A DNA stretch of 64,000 nt, taken from Chryseobacterium pennipullorum (GTDB lineage: Bacteria; Bacteroidota; Bacteroidia; Flavobacteriales; Weeksellaceae). Within the stretch, counting starts at the first letter, position 1; each line of letters starts with the position of its first letter. Shown here one piece after another: positions 53,502 through 63,854 of this stretch. The position numbers were made by a program, and so were the translations under genes. The stretch is taken from positions 358,614 to 422,613 of the forward strand of contig NZ_QNVV01000003.1 in assembly GCF_003384725.1 (NCBI RefSeq), read 5' to 3'. The notes below the pieces were generated by a model. The model was given only the letters and a program-made list of their open reading frames with translations, was not told the DNA's origin and ran no database searches.

Positions 53502-56162
53502 ATGAAATATTTAAGATTATCAGGCCTTGAGCCTCTTATCATAACCCCGGAAAGTAATTTCATCAATGTTGGTGAAAGAACCAATGTTGCCGGTTCCAAG
53601 AAATTTTTAAGACTGATCAAGGAGGAGAAATTCTCTGAAGCATTAGATATCGCCCGCCATCAGGTAGAAGGTGGGGCTCAAATTTTAGATGTTAACTTTG
53701 ACGATGGATTGATCGACGGAAAAGCATCTATGATCAAATTTTTGAACTTAATAGCCTCTGAACCCGATATTGCAAGAATCCCCATCATGGTAGACTCTTC
53801 CAAATGGGAGATCCTGGAGGCAGGCCTTCAGGTAGCCCAGGGAAAATGTGTGGTGAATTCTATCAGTTTGAAAGAAGGTGAAGAGGAGTTTATAAAACAT
53901 GCGAAAGCAATCAAAAGATACGGAGCAGCAGTTATCGTAATGGCTTTTGATGAGGTAGGACAAGCCGACAACCTGGAAAGAAGAATCGAAATTTCTAAAC
54001 GGTCTTATGATATCCTGGTCAATCGGATTGGCTTCCCCGCAGAAGATATTATTTTTGACCTAAATATTTTCCCGGTTGCAACGGGAATGGATGAACATAG
54101 AACAAATGCCATCGATTTTATTGAAGCCACACGATGGGTAAGGCAGAATCTTCCCTATGCATCCGTAAGTGGGGGCGTAAGTAATGTATCCTTTTCCTTC
54201 CGTGGAAACGATACGGTAAGAGAAGCCATGCACTCTGTATTTCTGTATCATGCTATTCAGGCCGGAATGAATATAGGAATTGTAAATCCTGCCATGCTTG
54301 AAGTCTATGACGAAATCAATAAGGAATTACTGGAACTCGTGGAAGATGTGATTCTGGATAGGAGAGAAGATGCTACAGAGAGGCTTCTTGACTATTCCGA
54401 AAAACATAAATCCGTAAAAAAAGAAAAAACAGAAGAACTTGAATGGAGGAAAAATCCATTGCAGGAAAGAATTACCTATTCATTGGTCAAGGGGATTGAC
54501 CGTTTTATAGAAGAAGATGTAGAGGAGGCAAGACAACTGGCTGAAAAGCCGCTTCATGTCATTGAAGTGAACCTAATGACCGGAATGGGTGTTGTAGGTG
54601 ATTTGTTTGGAAGTGGAAAAATGTTTTTGCCACAGGTTGTGAAATCGGCGAGAGTAATGAAAAAGGCAGTGGCCTATCTGCAGCCTTATATTGAAGCTGA
54701 GAAAGATGGAACAAGACCAGCTAATGGTAAAATATTAATGGCCACCGTAAAAGGGGATGTCCATGATATCGGCAAAAATATTGTGAGTGTAGTTCTGGGC
54801 TGTAACAACTACGAGATTGTAGATCTTGGCGTCATGGTACCTGCTGAGAAGATTATACAGACGGCTATTGCAGAAAAAGTTGATGTCATCGGATTGAGCG
54901 GATTGATTACCCCAAGTCTCGACGAAATGGTGTATATCGCTTCAGAACTGGAGAGACAGAATCTGGATTTTCCGTTATTGATTGGTGGGGCAACAACGTC
55001 AAAAGCACATACGGCAGTGAAGATCGATTTAAAATACAAAAATGCCGTGGTTCATGTTAATGATGCTTCCAGAGCCGTAAATGTGGTGAGCTCATTACTG
55101 GGCGACCGGAATAAAGAATATGTTTCCGGTCTGAAGAATGACTATTCTGATTTTAGGGAAAAATTTCTCAACAGACAGGTGGATAAAGATTACGTTTCCA
55201 TTGAAGACGCAAGAGAAAATCGCTTTAAAGTAGATTGGGAAAACGAAGAAATCTTCACTCCAAATAATTTAGGAATAACAGTAATTGAAAATCAGGATTT
55301 GAGAGAGTTGCTGCCTTTCGTCGACTGGTCCCCATTCTTCAGAAGCTGGGATCTTCACGGAAAATATCCGAATATCTTAGAAGATGAGGTGGTAGGAGTG
55401 CAGGCAAAGGAGCTGTTCAAAGATGCACAGGTCATTTTAAAGAGAATTCTGGATGAAAAATTATTAACAGCTAAAGCAATTTTTGGAATCTTCAAAGCTA
55501 ACTCCAACGAAACGGATGATATTTTAATTCTTGATGAACATAATAATGAGCAGGCTAAGTTTTTAACATTAAGGCAACAGGCACAAAGATCAAAAGGAAA
55601 AGACTATTTGGCATTAAGTGATTTTATAGCGCCAAAAAGTTCAGGAAAGACTGATTATATGGGAGCATTCTGTGTAACTACAGGTTTCGGTACGGATGAG
55701 CTGGCAGAAGAATATGAAAAAGCCAATGATGACTATAATGCGATCATGGTAAAAGCATTGGCGGACCGTTTTGCGGAAGCTTATGCAGAGTTTTTACATA
55801 AGAAAGTAAGAACAGAATATTGGGGCTATGCCGTTCAGGAAGAATTAAGCAATGAAGAATTAATTGCTGAAAAATATAAAGGAATCCGCCCGGCTCCAGG
55901 ATATCCGGCTTGCCCTGACCATCTGGAAAAGAAAACGATCTGGGATCTTTTAAAAGTTGAAGAAAATACGGGGGTCTATCTTACCGAAAGCTTGGCGATG
56001 TTTCCCACAGCCTCTGTTTCCGGATATTACTTTGGGAGCCCACATGCCAAATACTTTGGATTAGGAAAAATTACAGAAGACCAGCTCGAAGATTATGCAG
56101 CAAGAAGAGGTTGTAGCATCCAGGAAGCAAAAAAATGGTTGTCACCAAATTTAGCAGATTAA
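53502..56162 (+). CDS. metH: Methionine synthase folate/B12/activation subunit (split MetH, part 2)
   Basis: An 886-residue protein with the remaining MetH modules: pterin-binding domain (about 20-280; [31 protein letters not shown]), cobalamin cap and B12-binding Rossmann domain (about 330-560; [17 protein letters not shown] with the axial His), and SAM-activation domain (~610-880; [15 protein letters not shown]). It starts one base after the desaturase. With part 1 it makes methionine from homocysteine and 5-methyltetrahydrofolate. Confidence 0.96.
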   Translation: MKYLRLSGLEPLIITPESNFINVGERTNVAGSKKFLRLIKEEKFSEALDIARHQVEGGAQILDVNFDDGLIDGKASMIKFLNLIASEPDIARIPIMVDSSKWEILEAGLQVAQGKCVVNSISLKEGEEEFIKHAKAIKRYGAAVIVMAFDEVGQADNLERRIEISKRSYDILVNRIGFPAEDIIFDLNIFPVATGMDEHRTNAIDFIEATRWVRQNLPYASVSGGVSNVSFSFRGNDTVREAMHSVFLYHAIQAGMNIGIVNPAMLEVYDEINKELLELVEDVILDRREDATERLLDYSEKHKSVKKEKTEELEWRKNPLQERITYSLVKGIDRFIEEDVEEARQLAEKPLHVIEVNLMTGMGVVGDLFGSGKMFLPQVVKSARVMKKAVAYLQPYIEAEKDGTRPANGKILMATVKGDVHDIGKNIVSVVLGCNNYEIVDLGVMVPAEKIIQTAIAEKVDVIGLSGLITPSLDEMVYIASELERQNLDFPLLIGGATTSKAHTAVKIDLKYKNAVVHVNDASRAVNVVSSLLGDRNKEYVSGLKNDYSDFREKFLNRQVDKDYVSIEDARENRFKVDWENEEIFTPNNLGITVIENQDLRELLPFVDWSPFFRSWDLHGKYPNILEDEVVGVQAKELFKDAQVILKRILDEKLLTAKAIFGIFKANSNETDDILILDEHNNEQAKFLTLRQQAQRSKGKDYLALSDFIAPKSSGKTDYMGAFCVTTGFGTDELAEEYEKANDDYNAIMVKALADRFAEAYAEFLHKKVRTEYWGYAVQEELSNEELIAEKYKGIRPAPGYPACPDHLEKKTIWDLLKVEENTGVYLTESLAMFPTASVSGYYFGSPHAKYFGLGKITEDQLEDYAARRGCSIQEAKKWLSPNLAD

Positions 56163-56169
56163 AATTGAC

Positions 56170-57129
56170 ATGAAGATAACAGAACACATTAAAAACGCAA
56201 ATGGAAAAACTTTATTCTCCCTCGAAGTGGTTCCCCCACAAAAAGGGATAGGAATCGAGGATCTTTATACCAATATAGATCCATTGATGGAATTCAAGCC
56301 CCCGTTTATTGATGTTACCACTTCCAGGGAAGAATATATCTATCTTGACAAAGGTAATGGCCTCATGGAGCGTCGAATCACAAGAATGAGACCCGGAACA
56401 TTGGGGATCTGTGCAGCCATTCAGCATAAATATAATGTAGACACCGTTCCACACTTGCTGTGTGGAGGTTTTACCAAAGAAGAAACCGAATATCTTCTGG
56501 TAGACTGTATGTATCTGGGCATTGATAATGTAATGGCTTTGCGGGGCGATGCAATGAAAGGACATCAGTACTTTGAGCCCACTCATGGCGGGCATGCCAG
56601 TGCAATGGATCTTGTAAACCAGATTAATGATCTCGGAAGGGGAAAATACCTTCATAATGAAGAGCAAGTCTGCGATGAACTGAACAAATTTTGTATAGGC
56701 GTAGCAGGATATCCGGAAAAACATATGGAGGCACCTTCTATGAATTACGATTTGAAATGGCTGAAGCAGAAAGTGGATGCCGGAGCAGATTATATTGTAA
56801 CTCAAATGTTTTTTGACAATAAAAAGTATATTGAATTCGTTCAAAAAGCAAGAGAGATGGGAATTACGGTTCCCATTATCCCGGGAATTAAGCCGATTGC
56901 CACCAAGAAGCATTTGAAAATTCTCCCTCAGGTATTTAAAATCGATTTACCTGAAGAACTGATCAATGAAGTGGAGAACGCTAAAAACAATGAAGCTGTA
57001 AAACAGATCGGAGTGGAATGGGCAATTACCCAGTGCAAAGAGCTTCTCGACTTTGGAGTTCCGGTTTTACACTTCTACTCAATGGGAAAAAGTGACAACA
57101 TTAAAAAAGTAGCCGGTGAGCTATTCTAA
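56170..57129 (+). CDS. metF: 5,10-methylenetetrahydrofolate reductase
   Basis: Makes 5-methyltetrahydrofolate, the methyl donor for MetH. The 319-residue TIM-barrel enzyme has FSLEVVPPQKG (about 17), LALRGDA-like VMALRGDAMKG (about 122), DYIVTQMFFDN (about 214) and PIIPGIKPIATKK (~237). It is 7 bases behind metH part 2, so it is the last gene of the methionine operon, followed by a terminator. Confidence 0.97.
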   Translation: MKITEHIKNANGKTLFSLEVVPPQKGIGIEDLYTNIDPLMEFKPPFIDVTTSREEYIYLDKGNGLMERRITRMRPGTLGICAAIQHKYNVDTVPHLLCGGFTKEETEYLLVDCMYLGIDNVMALRGDAMKGHQYFEPTHGGHASAMDLVNQINDLGRGKYLHNEEQVCDELNKFCIGVAGYPEKHMEAPSMNYDLKWLKQKVDAGADYIVTQMFFDNKKYIEFVQKAREMGITVPIIPGIKPIATKKHLKILPQVFKIDLPEELINEVENAKNNEAVKQIGVEWAITQCKELLDFGVPVLHFYSMGKSDNIKKVAGELF

Positions 57130-57149
57130 TAAAAGTACCAAAATGAAAG

Positions 57150-57178
57150 AACCCTGCTACATCGTAGCAGGGTTTTAT
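57150..57178 (+). terminator. Terminator of the methionine operon
   Basis: AACCCTGCTAC / GTAGCAGGGTT, an 11-bp stem with a 3-base loop, followed by TTATT. Confidence 0.85.
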
Positions 57179-57212
57179 TGTAGGCTCAATCTTGAAGATT
57201 GAAAGCATGATC

Positions 57213-57977
57213 TTAATTTGATTTTCCATTCAGGAAGTTAACCAGCTTTGCTAAATCATCCTGCTTGTTAACTTTTGTTTTGTTTGATTTTAAATATCCC
57301 TCCAGTTGATCTTTTTGCCCAGGTAATGCCTCGATAATTTCTTTGGTATTCTTAGGGTTTTTAATAAATCCGCTGGGAGTTTTGATATAATAGATCGGAT
57401 TCAGATTCTTAAAAGAAGGCGGTGTATTGTTAGAATAAGCATTATCTGATACCGTACCATTGATAAATGTGGTTTTCATTTTCTTATACAATCCGTACTG
57501 CTGTCCTGCTACGATCTCGAAAAAATATCCCGAAAGATCATCGCCCGTATCTAATTTGACCAATGTATCCTTACTGTCTAAAAATGTGATTCTCGAAAAC
57601 ATATCATTTTTCGGAAGGACATATACTTTATCATCATTTTTTTCTTTCTTAAACTCTACTTCGTCAAGATAAGTATTATACCTTCCGGGAGCCGGTTCTG
57701 TAACTCCTTCGAATTTAGTAGTCACAAAGTCTTTGCTGTAATATGCATTACCCTGAATGTCACTGTAAGATAGCGTTCTGCCTGCGCCTGGAGTACCGGC
57801 CTGGTTGAGGTACATCTCCCCACGTTGGTTCAAAACCCCGCCATTGGAAGAAGCATAAGGATCCATAAGCCTGTTGGATAGGATATTGTCACTGTTAGGT
57901 ATTTCACCCATACGAAGAATCTGAGCCTGGCTCATGACCGAAGAAATCACTAAAGCCGCGAAAAATATTTTTTTCAT
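57213..57977 (-). CDS. Secreted hypothetical protein
   Basis: A 254-residue exported protein with a signal peptide (KKIFFAALVISSVMSQAQ, cleaved near residue 19). The mature part has no motif I know. It contains GRTLSYSDIQGNAYYSKDF (~60-80), a middle with a charged beta pattern, and a Lys-rich C-terminus. The start was set to the ATG at 57977; an upstream ATG in the same frame (58001) would only extend it by 8 residues. It is convergent with metF across a terminator. Its function is unknown. Confidence 0.8.
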   Translation of the reverse strand: MKKIFFAALVISSVMSQAQILRMGEIPNSDNILSNRLMDPYASSNGGVLNQRGEMYLNQAGTPGAGRTLSYSDIQGNAYYSKDFVTTKFEGVTEPAPGRYNTYLDEVEFKKEKNDDKVYVLPKNDMFSRITFLDSKDTLVKLDTGDDLSGYFFEIVAGQQYGLYKKMKTTFINGTVSDNAYSNNTPPSFKNLNPIYYIKTPSGFIKNPKNTKEIIEALPGQKDQLEGYLKSNKTKVNKQDDLAKLVNFLNGKSN

Positions 57978-58064
57978 ATTTATTAGAATTTTATATCGCA
58001 ATTTACAAATAATAATGAAGTTACAAATCGACTTTACATTGAAACTTAATTAAATATGAAATTT

Positions 58065-59216
58065 TTATAAAAACGGATGCCTTTCAAACTCTTTATTCCT
58101 GTCAAACAGATATCGGTAGGTGGCCAGCTTTCTGGTTACTGTTGTGTCAAGGGTTTCTGCAATTTTTATCATTTTGGGGTTGAAATCACCGATCCATTGG
58201 AGTTCCGTAACTTTAAAGTCGGTGTGTTTTCTCAAATGCTGAGTCCCCTCCCAGATCATATAACCGTCAATACCCTTTCTTTGCCATTCCGGAACAACAC
58301 CGAAGACAAGACCTACCATTTTTTCATTCTTCTTAAACTGCTTTAGCCAGAGAAACCTGAGCTTTTCGAAAATACCAAACTTACCGTCCAGATATTTAAA
58401 CCATTGATTCAGATCCGGAATATTGATCCACATCGCAATCGGCTTTTCATTTTCATACACAAACCATGAAATGTGCTCATTAATGATCGGTTTCATCATG
58501 TTGAACATTTTAAGGACTTTTACCTCTTCCAGCTGTTTCCCTTCACCGTGGCAGGCCCATGCTTTGTTATAAATCTCTGTAAAGTCTTTGGCGAACTTTT
58601 CCAGCTTGTTCTTTTTCATAGGCTGTGCAGAAATGGCCGGATTTCTTTTGTTTCTTTCATACGCAATGGTGAAAACTCTTGAGACCTCTGCAAAAATAGG
58701 CCTGGTAAAACACAGCTGTTCAAAATAGGTCTGAAAACCATAATTTTCAAAAAGGTCCTTGTAATAGGGGAAATTATAATTCATTCCAAACAGTGGCTCT
58801 ATAAAACCTTCCGTCAGCAATCCCCAAAATTTATCACGTTCTCCAAAGTTGATCGGTCCGTCCATTGCTTCCATCCCTCTTTCCAGGAGCCACTTCTTGC
58901 AATGGTCGAATATAAAATTGGCAGTCTGCTGATCTTGGATACAGTCAAAAAAGCCAATTCCTCCTGTAGGCTGCTTTTGTTCATAGTGGTTATGAATAAA
59001 AACGGCAACTTTACCAACGGTTTTTTTGTCTTTTTTAAACAAAAATCTTTTGCATTCCCCTTCTTTAAAAAATTTGTTTTTATTTGGATCAAAAATCTCT
59101 TCGATGTCTTTGTTCAAAGGCCGGATATAATTTTTGTCGTGTTGATAAAGTTGTGCTGGAAATTCCAGGAATTCCCTTATTTGATCTTTATTTTTTACTT
59201 CTTCGACAATCATCAT
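58065..59216 (-). CDS. YghO-like GNAT-fold protein
   Basis: A 383-residue cytoplasmic protein with an N-terminal acyl-CoA-dependent transferase-like region and a C-terminal half containing VFGVVPEWQRKGIDGYMIWE (core PEWQRKGIDG, about 305-315), which has the GNAT-type R-x-x-G-x-(G/A) loop. It resembles E. coli YghO and related Bacteroidota proteins of unknown role. It is divergent from folE across a ~100-base gap holding the folE promoter element. Confidence 0.8.
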   Translation of the reverse strand: MMIVEEVKNKDQIREFLEFPAQLYQHDKNYIRPLNKDIEEIFDPNKNKFFKEGECKRFLFKKDKKTVGKVAVFIHNHYEQKQPTGGIGFFDCIQDQQTANFIFDHCKKWLLERGMEAMDGPINFGERDKFWGLLTEGFIEPLFGMNYNFPYYKDLFENYGFQTYFEQLCFTRPIFAEVSRVFTIAYERNKRNPAISAQPMKKNKLEKFAKDFTEIYNKAWACHGEGKQLEEVKVLKMFNMMKPIINEHISWFVYENEKPIAMWINIPDLNQWFKYLDGKFGIFEKLRFLWLKQFKKNEKMVGLVFGVVPEWQRKGIDGYMIWEGTQHLRKHTDFKVTELQWIGDFNPKMIKIAETLDTTVTRKLATYRYLFDRNKEFERHPFL

Positions 59217-59292
59217 AGTTTTTTTAATATGAATAGGTTATAAAAGATAATTTTTTTCAGCACGAATGAAATCGATGAACAGATATTATCCG

Positions 59293-59300
59293 TATTTTTG
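59293..59300 (+). promoter_or_regulatory. Probable -7 element of the folE promoter
   Basis: TATTTTTG fits TAnnTTTG and lies 17 bases before the folE ATG. No good TTG is found at -33. Confidence 0.5.
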
Positions 59301-59317
59301 CTGCAAATTAAATAAAA

Positions 59318-59986
59318 ATGGTTGATTTTACTGATAACGACGATGATATTTTCACTGGAAAAGAACATACGCCTATAAGGAAAGATGCTTTTGATAAATC
59401 GCCACAGGAGAAAATAGAAAAAATTACTGAGCTTTTTGGTGAAATTATGGAGACCTTAGGAATGGATATGACAGACGATTCTCTGAAAGATTCTCCCAGA
59501 CGTGTTGCCAAAATGTATGTGAATGAGATTTTCGGAGGCCTTCTTCCCGAAAACAAGCCTGGAATTTCTACGTTTTCCAATAAATATAAATACCGCCAGA
59601 TGCTGGTGGAAAAAGATATCACTGTATACTCTTTTTGTGAACACCACTTCTTACCCATTATAGGTAGGGCACACGTTGCCTATATTTCAAATGGAGAAGT
59701 AATTGGCCTTTCAAAAATTAACAGGATTGTTGATTATTATGCAAAAAGACCACAGGTTCAGGAAAGACTTACCATGCAGATTGTCGATGCCTTAAAAGAA
59801 GCATTGGGAACAAAAGACGTAGCCTGTATCATCGATGCCAAGCACCTTTGTGTCAACTGCCGCGGAATTAAAGATACCGCAAGTTCTACCATAACGGCGG
59901 AATTAAGTGGTATTTTTAGAACAAACCCTATTACAAGACAAGAATTCCTACATTATGTAGGAAGCCATGCAAAACTTGATTATTAA
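59318..59986 (+). CDS. folE: GTP cyclohydrolase I
   Basis: First enzyme of tetrahydrofolate/pterin biosynthesis: GTP to 7,8-dihydroneopterin triphosphate. At 222 residues it has the zinc ligands in CEHHFLPIIGRAH (about 108-120) and LCVNCRGIKD (about 180), plus the conserved SKINRIVDYYAKRPQVQERLT segment (core SKINRIVDYYAKRPQVQERL). The folate link fits metF and metH nearby, although it is in a separate unit. Its TAA overlaps the DinB gene's ATG by one base. Confidence 0.97.
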   Translation: MVDFTDNDDDIFTGKEHTPIRKDAFDKSPQEKIEKITELFGEIMETLGMDMTDDSLKDSPRRVAKMYVNEIFGGLLPENKPGISTFSNKYKYRQMLVEKDITVYSFCEHHFLPIIGRAHVAYISNGEVIGLSKINRIVDYYAKRPQVQERLTMQIVDALKEALGTKDVACIIDAKHLCVNCRGIKDTASSTITAELSGIFRTNPITRQEFLHYVGSHAKLDY

Positions 59987-60417
59987 TGAACTACCAGATT
60001 CTTAAAAATATTATTGATGCTGAACTTCAGAGATTTCAAAACATCTCTGAGGACGAATGGGCTTATAAAGCAAGTCCTGAAAAATGGTCTAAAAAAGAGA
60101 TTATAGGGCATCTCTGTGACAGCGCCATTACAAACATCCGTAGATTTGTAGTAACTCAATACAAAGAGAACGAGAATATTGTTTATGATCAGGATTTTTG
60201 GGTAAAAGCCCAGAACTATCAGAATGTTCCTACTTCAGATTTAATCGGTCTGTGGAAGCTGTTAAATCAGCAGGTAGTACATGTCGTTGAAAATATTCCA
60301 GGTGAAGCACTCAAAAGAACCTGTGATACTACGAAGACAGAGCCTCAGATTTTTACATTGGAGTATATGATCAACGATTATGTAGATCATCTCCAACATC
60401 ATTTGAAGTCAATATAA
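59986..60417 (+). CDS. DinB-family four-helix protein
   Basis: A 143-residue helical protein with the DinB/YfiT pattern: WSKKEIIGHLCDSAITNIRRF (His near 43) and YVDHLQHHL at the end (His near 137 and 140), a probable metal triad. Family members are thiol-dependent or metal-dependent transferases; function here is unknown. Its start overlaps the folE stop, so the two genes are co-translated. Confidence 0.9.
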   Translation: MNYQILKNIIDAELQRFQNISEDEWAYKASPEKWSKKEIIGHLCDSAITNIRRFVVTQYKENENIVYDQDFWVKAQNYQNVPTSDLIGLWKLLNQQVVHVVENIPGEALKRTCDTTKTEPQIFTLEYMINDYVDHLQHHLKSI

Positions 60418-60483
60418 ATTTTAAAAGAAAACAACGGCAGCATCACTTGATAGTGTCTGCTTATAAATAAGAAACTAATACGT

Positions 60484-61182
60484 ATGAAAATTTTTTTAAG
60501 AAGCTTTTTAGCTATCGGATGTTTGATTTTAATTGTCAGCTGTAGCTCTGATGAAGAAATAGGTAAAGAAGAAGTTCCTTTAAAATTTATAAGGACGATT
60601 GACAATAAGTCAGGTTATACCGAAAAATGGATTTATAATGATAAAAATAATGTTGTTAAAATTGTTAGTTCAAATGATAAAACATCAACCTTTGAATATG
60701 ATAATAACGGAGAATTAGTAAAGGCAGATACTTATTTTACCTCTGAACCAAATTTGAAGTCAGAAGAATTTAGATTAGAATATTTGCCAGGTAAGATCAT
60801 TGTTAATGTTAAAAAGTATTTTTCAGGCAAGAATATAACAGAACGTAAAGAACACATTCTTGATAATAAAGGAAGACCAACTAAAAGTATAGAATCTGAC
60901 GGTTTTAAGAAGATCTATACTCTTTCTAATGGTAACGTTAGTAGTGTCTTTTATGCAAATAAGAATGACGTAGGTAGCGTGATTGGAGAGTACCTATATG
61001 ACGATAAGAGAAACCTTTATTCCAATTATCCTATAGGATTTCGGCTCATAAGAGGAGATGAATTTATCAATGAAAATAACGTTATATGGTCAAAAAACTA
61101 TAATTATCAAGAGTCAATAAATAATGAGTATGATAAAGATGGATATCTGACCAAAGACCATAGATATTATTATACCTATTAA
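60484..61182 (+). CDS. Hypothetical lipoprotein
   Basis: A 232-residue protein with a lipoprotein signal ending LIVSCSS (lipid-modified Cys about residue 20), so it is probably anchored in the outer membrane or the inner-membrane outer face. The rest is beta-rich and YD-repeat-like (WIYNDKNNVVKI, FEYDNNGELVKA, YLYDDKRN), similar to other Bacteroidota repeat lipoproteins of unknown role. No operon partner is obvious. Confidence 0.82.
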   Translation: MKIFLRSFLAIGCLILIVSCSSDEEIGKEEVPLKFIRTIDNKSGYTEKWIYNDKNNVVKIVSSNDKTSTFEYDNNGELVKADTYFTSEPNLKSEEFRLEYLPGKIIVNVKKYFSGKNITERKEHILDNKGRPTKSIESDGFKKIYTLSNGNVSSVFYANKNDVGSVIGEYLYDDKRNLYSNYPIGFRLIRGDEFINENNVIWSKNYNYQESINNEYDKDGYLTKDHRYYYTY

Positions 61183-61226
61183 TTAAAATTTTCAAGTAAC
61201 ACATGGCATTATAAACTAATCTGTTA

Positions 61227-61234
61227 TAAATTTG
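61227..61234 (+). promoter_or_regulatory. Possible promoter element for cysS or leader ORF
   Basis: TAAATTTG matches TAnnTTTG. The transcript would start around 61239-61241, giving a ~115-base leader before the cysS ATG. Confidence 0.5.
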
Positions 61235-61238
61235 CGGA

Positions 61239-61322
61239 ATGATAAAATTTAGAAAAGTTTCGAATAAGATTTTTTTAGCAACAATAATTTGTTGTAGTAG
61301 AATTATTTTGACTAAATTTTAA
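61239..61322 (+). CDS. Short ORF with tandem Cys codons upstream of cysS (possible leader peptide)
   Basis: A 27-codon frame: it ends ...IICCSRIILTKF then TAA, with the Cys pair at codons 18-19 (TGTTGT at 61290-61295). CAACAA and TTGTTG around the Cys codons (61279-61284 and 61289-61294) can pair. The ORF sits between the promoter element and cysS (ATG 61356). A cysteine-sensing attenuator is conceivable, but no terminator hairpin is clear and the ORF may be chance. Confidence 0.3.
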   Translation: MIKFRKVSNKIFLATIICCSRIILTKF

Positions 61323-61355
61323 ATCTTAAACTATAGAATCTTTTAACGAAAAAAA

Positions 61356-62822
61356 ATGCAATTAAAAATATATAACTCGCTTACAGCGGAAAAAGAAATA
61401 TTCAAACCCATTTTAGAGGGAAACGTAGGGATGTATGTCTGTGGACCTACGGTATATAGCAATGTACATCTCGGAAATGTAAGAACTTTCCTTTCCTTTG
61501 ATTTTATCTACCGTACCTTAATGCATTTAGGGTATAAAGTAAGGTATGTAAGAAATATTACCGATGCTGGTCACCTTACCGATGATGGTAACGTAGACAA
61601 TGACAGATTTGTAAAGCAAACCAGACTTGAAAAACTTGAACCTATGGAGATCGTACAGAAATATACTGTAGATTTTCATAAAGTATTGGATATGTTTAAT
61701 TTGCTTCCTCCGAATATTGAGCCTACAGCAACCGGCCATATTGTAGAGCAGATCGAGCTTACTCAAAAGTTAATAGATACCGGTTTTGCGTACGAAAGCA
61801 ATGGTTCCGTATACTTCGATGTATTGGAATATAATAAAAGAGGTCTGAACTACGGTGAACTTTCAAAACGTAATATAGAAGAGCTTTTCGCTAACACCCG
61901 TGATCTTGATGGACAAGGTGAAAAAAAGAATCCACAGGATTTTGCCCTTTGGAAAAAAGCATCCCCAGCTCACATTATGAGATGGAACTCACCGTGGGGC
62001 GAAGGGTTCCCGGGATGGCATCTTGAATGTACAGCAATGAGCACAAAATATCTGGGTGAAACGTTTGATATCCATGGAGGCGGAATGGATTTGAAATTCC
62101 CTCACCATGAATGCGAAATTGCGCAAGGTAAGGCTTGCAATGGTGCTGCACCGGTACATTACTGGATGCACGCTAATATGTTAACGATGAATTCTCAGCG
62201 TATGAGTAAATCTACAGGGAATTACATCCTTCCGATGCAGTTAGTGACAGGTGATAATGACTTTTTTGAAAAGTCGTTCCACCCATCAATTGTGCGTTTT
62301 TGTTTTCTGCAGGCACATTACAGAAGCGTGTTGGATATTTCGAACGATGCCATGATAGCCAGTGAAAAAGGATTTATCAGATTAATGGAAGCTGTTAAAG
62401 TACTGAATTCAGTAACTCCTGATGACCAGAAACCGTCCGGATTCAGCGTACAAGAATGGAAGGACAAATGTTATGAAGCATTAACAGATGATTTCAATTC
62501 TCCCATCCTGATTGCTCACTTATTTGAGGCCGTAAAGTATATATTTGCTTTAAACGATGGCAAAGAAACAATTTCTACTCATGACCTTGAGGATTTAAGA
62601 TCTACATTGAACGCATTGATCTTTGATGTTTTGGGGTTGCAGAATGTGGAAGAAAATAATAATGAAAAGCTTGACCAAACCTTAAAAGTTTTAATCGAAT
62701 TGCGGAATCAGGCAAGAAAATCAAAAAACTTTGAACTTTCAGATCAGATAAGAGACAAACTGCTGGCTGAGGGCATCGAATTAAAAGATGGAAGAGACGG
62801 AACATCATACGTTCTGAACTAA
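61356..62822 (+). CDS. cysS: Cysteinyl-tRNA synthetase
   Basis: Charges tRNA-Cys with cysteine. The 488-residue class I enzyme has the HIGH-type motif in [15 protein letters not shown] (Cys zinc ligand at about 28), zinc ligands downstream ([16 protein letters not shown]) and KMSKS-type RMSKSTGNY (about 284). The DALR-like anticodon domain ends near 450. A strong hairpin terminator follows. Confidence 0.98.
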   Translation: MQLKIYNSLTAEKEIFKPILEGNVGMYVCGPTVYSNVHLGNVRTFLSFDFIYRTLMHLGYKVRYVRNITDAGHLTDDGNVDNDRFVKQTRLEKLEPMEIVQKYTVDFHKVLDMFNLLPPNIEPTATGHIVEQIELTQKLIDTGFAYESNGSVYFDVLEYNKRGLNYGELSKRNIEELFANTRDLDGQGEKKNPQDFALWKKASPAHIMRWNSPWGEGFPGWHLECTAMSTKYLGETFDIHGGGMDLKFPHHECEIAQGKACNGAAPVHYWMHANMLTMNSQRMSKSTGNYILPMQLVTGDNDFFEKSFHPSIVRFCFLQAHYRSVLDISNDAMIASEKGFIRLMEAVKVLNSVTPDDQKPSGFSVQEWKDKCYEALTDDFNSPILIAHLFEAVKYIFALNDGKETISTHDLEDLRSTLNALIFDVLGLQNVEENNNEKLDQTLKVLIELRNQARKSKNFELSDQIRDKLLAEGIELKDGRDGTSYVLN

Positions 62823-62846
62823 AAATATAAACTTCGGTTTGCAATC

Positions 62847-62893
62847 ATTCCGTAAGAAATCTATCATAAAGGATTCTTACGGAATATTTTTTT
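62847..62893 (+). terminator. Strong terminator after cysS
   Basis: ATTCCGTAAGAA (62847-62858) pairs with TTCTTACGGAAT (62874-62885), followed by eight Ts. Confidence 0.92.
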
Positions 62894-62894
62894 T

Positions 62895-63208
62895 AATAAT
62901 ACTGCGCTCAAATCCTCTTATTCCCCAACTCTCCAACCAAAGCTCACTCGAATCCTCGACTATATTCAGGAGCTAGATCCTGCTATCCACTCATACTCCT
63001 CGCGCCAACTCCCTCCAGTGCTTAATCCTTCACTTCTCCGATCCATGCTGCGGGGTAACCGTTACTATCAGGGCTAAGGTAGAAGAGGGAATTATAAGCA
63101 GCCGGTTATAATTGTTCTAATAGGGTCCACTACATATATTATATTGCTCTCATCAATATGGATAAGCCCATTCAATTACCAGGTCCAACGGAACTTGTAT
63201 TTACTATC
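62895..63208. repeat. Gene-free spacer with dispersed repeat
   Basis: No gene is visible. Bases 62979-63008 are the second copy of the ATCCACT..TACTCCTC repeat also present at 7952-7981. No tRNA cloverleaf was recognised. Confidence 0.45.
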
Positions 63209-63237
63209 ATCTGTGCAAATCTGTGGCATCCGTGGGT
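63209..63237. repeat. ATCTGTGCAAATCTGTGG-type sequence
   Basis: ATCTGTGCAAATCTGTGG followed by CATCCGTGGG: a short internally repeated sequence (ATCTGTG twice, CCGTGG once). I recall such sequences as dispersed intergenic repeats in many bacteria but cannot verify it here. Confidence 0.4.
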
Positions 63238-63299
63238 TAAAAATAAAAATCATCAACCACATAAACATTCACAGTAGGTCATTATGCGTTCCATCATTA

Positions 63300-63357
63300 G
63301 GAATGGGCTTCAGCCCGTTCACATTAAGATACCTTCCATTGGGCTTTAGCCCAAACT
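63300..63357. repeat. REP-like paired palindromes, second copy
   Basis: GGGCTTCAGCCC and TTGGGCTTTAGCCCAA, separated by ~25 bases ending in CTTCCA, match the order and spacing at 8154-8208. The inner spacer differs more than the palindromes. Confidence 0.7.
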
Positions 63358-63549
63358 TAATAACCATAACGTTACTATATCTATTATGATATATAATACA
63401 CTCCCAAAAACCCTCTCTATCTTCACCCCATCTCCCATAATCTCTGGCATCCTCCCTTTATCTCAAACATTTGTTTAAAATTTTTCACCTTATGGTCCAG
63501 CGCTTTAGCTGTTCATATAACGGAAATATGAAATTTATGTTAAATAAAC
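63358..63549. other. Gene-free spacer before the rRNA-type promoters
   Basis: Unstructured AT-rich sequence with no open frame that I consider real. Confidence 0.4.
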
Positions 63550-63580
63550 TTGTAGGATATGGGTTAAGTTTCTATCTTTG
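63550..63580 (+). promoter_or_regulatory. Tandem promoter P1 (rRNA-type)
   Basis: TTG (63550-63552), 20-base spacer, TATCTTTG (63573-63580): perfect Bacteroidota promoter. Confidence 0.8.
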
Positions 63581-63697
63581 CCCCACTGAAAAACGAAAGG
63601 GATTTAGTAAGCGCAGAAGGGCCTTTAGATAGGCAGAAACATTACGATCTACTAAGATATCAAACGAAAAAAACTTTTAATTTTTATCAAATAAAAG

Positions 63698-63727
63698 TTG
63701 CGAGTTAAAAAAGAGTTTGTATCTTTG
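63698..63727 (+). promoter_or_regulatory. Tandem promoter P2 (rRNA-type)
   Basis: TTG (63698-63700), 19-base spacer, TATCTTTG (63720-63727). Confidence 0.85.
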
Positions 63728-63823
63728 CAGTCCCAATTAAGGGAGCGCAGGAGTAGAGGGATTAAAGGTTAAGGAAGGGAGTTAAGGTTACTTAAAAAAC
63801 TTTAAATTTTTCTTTTAAAACAT

Positions 63824-63854
63824 TTGGTCAAATCAAAATAAAGTTTTACTTTTG
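63824..63854 (+). promoter_or_regulatory. Tandem promoter P3 (rRNA-type)
   Basis: TTG (63824-63826), 20-base spacer, TACTTTTG (63847-63854). Confidence 0.8.

Noticed and set aside
63144..63389. 81-codon plus-strand frame near the palindromes
   Set aside because: It runs through the repeats and lacks a promoter; not a plausible gene.
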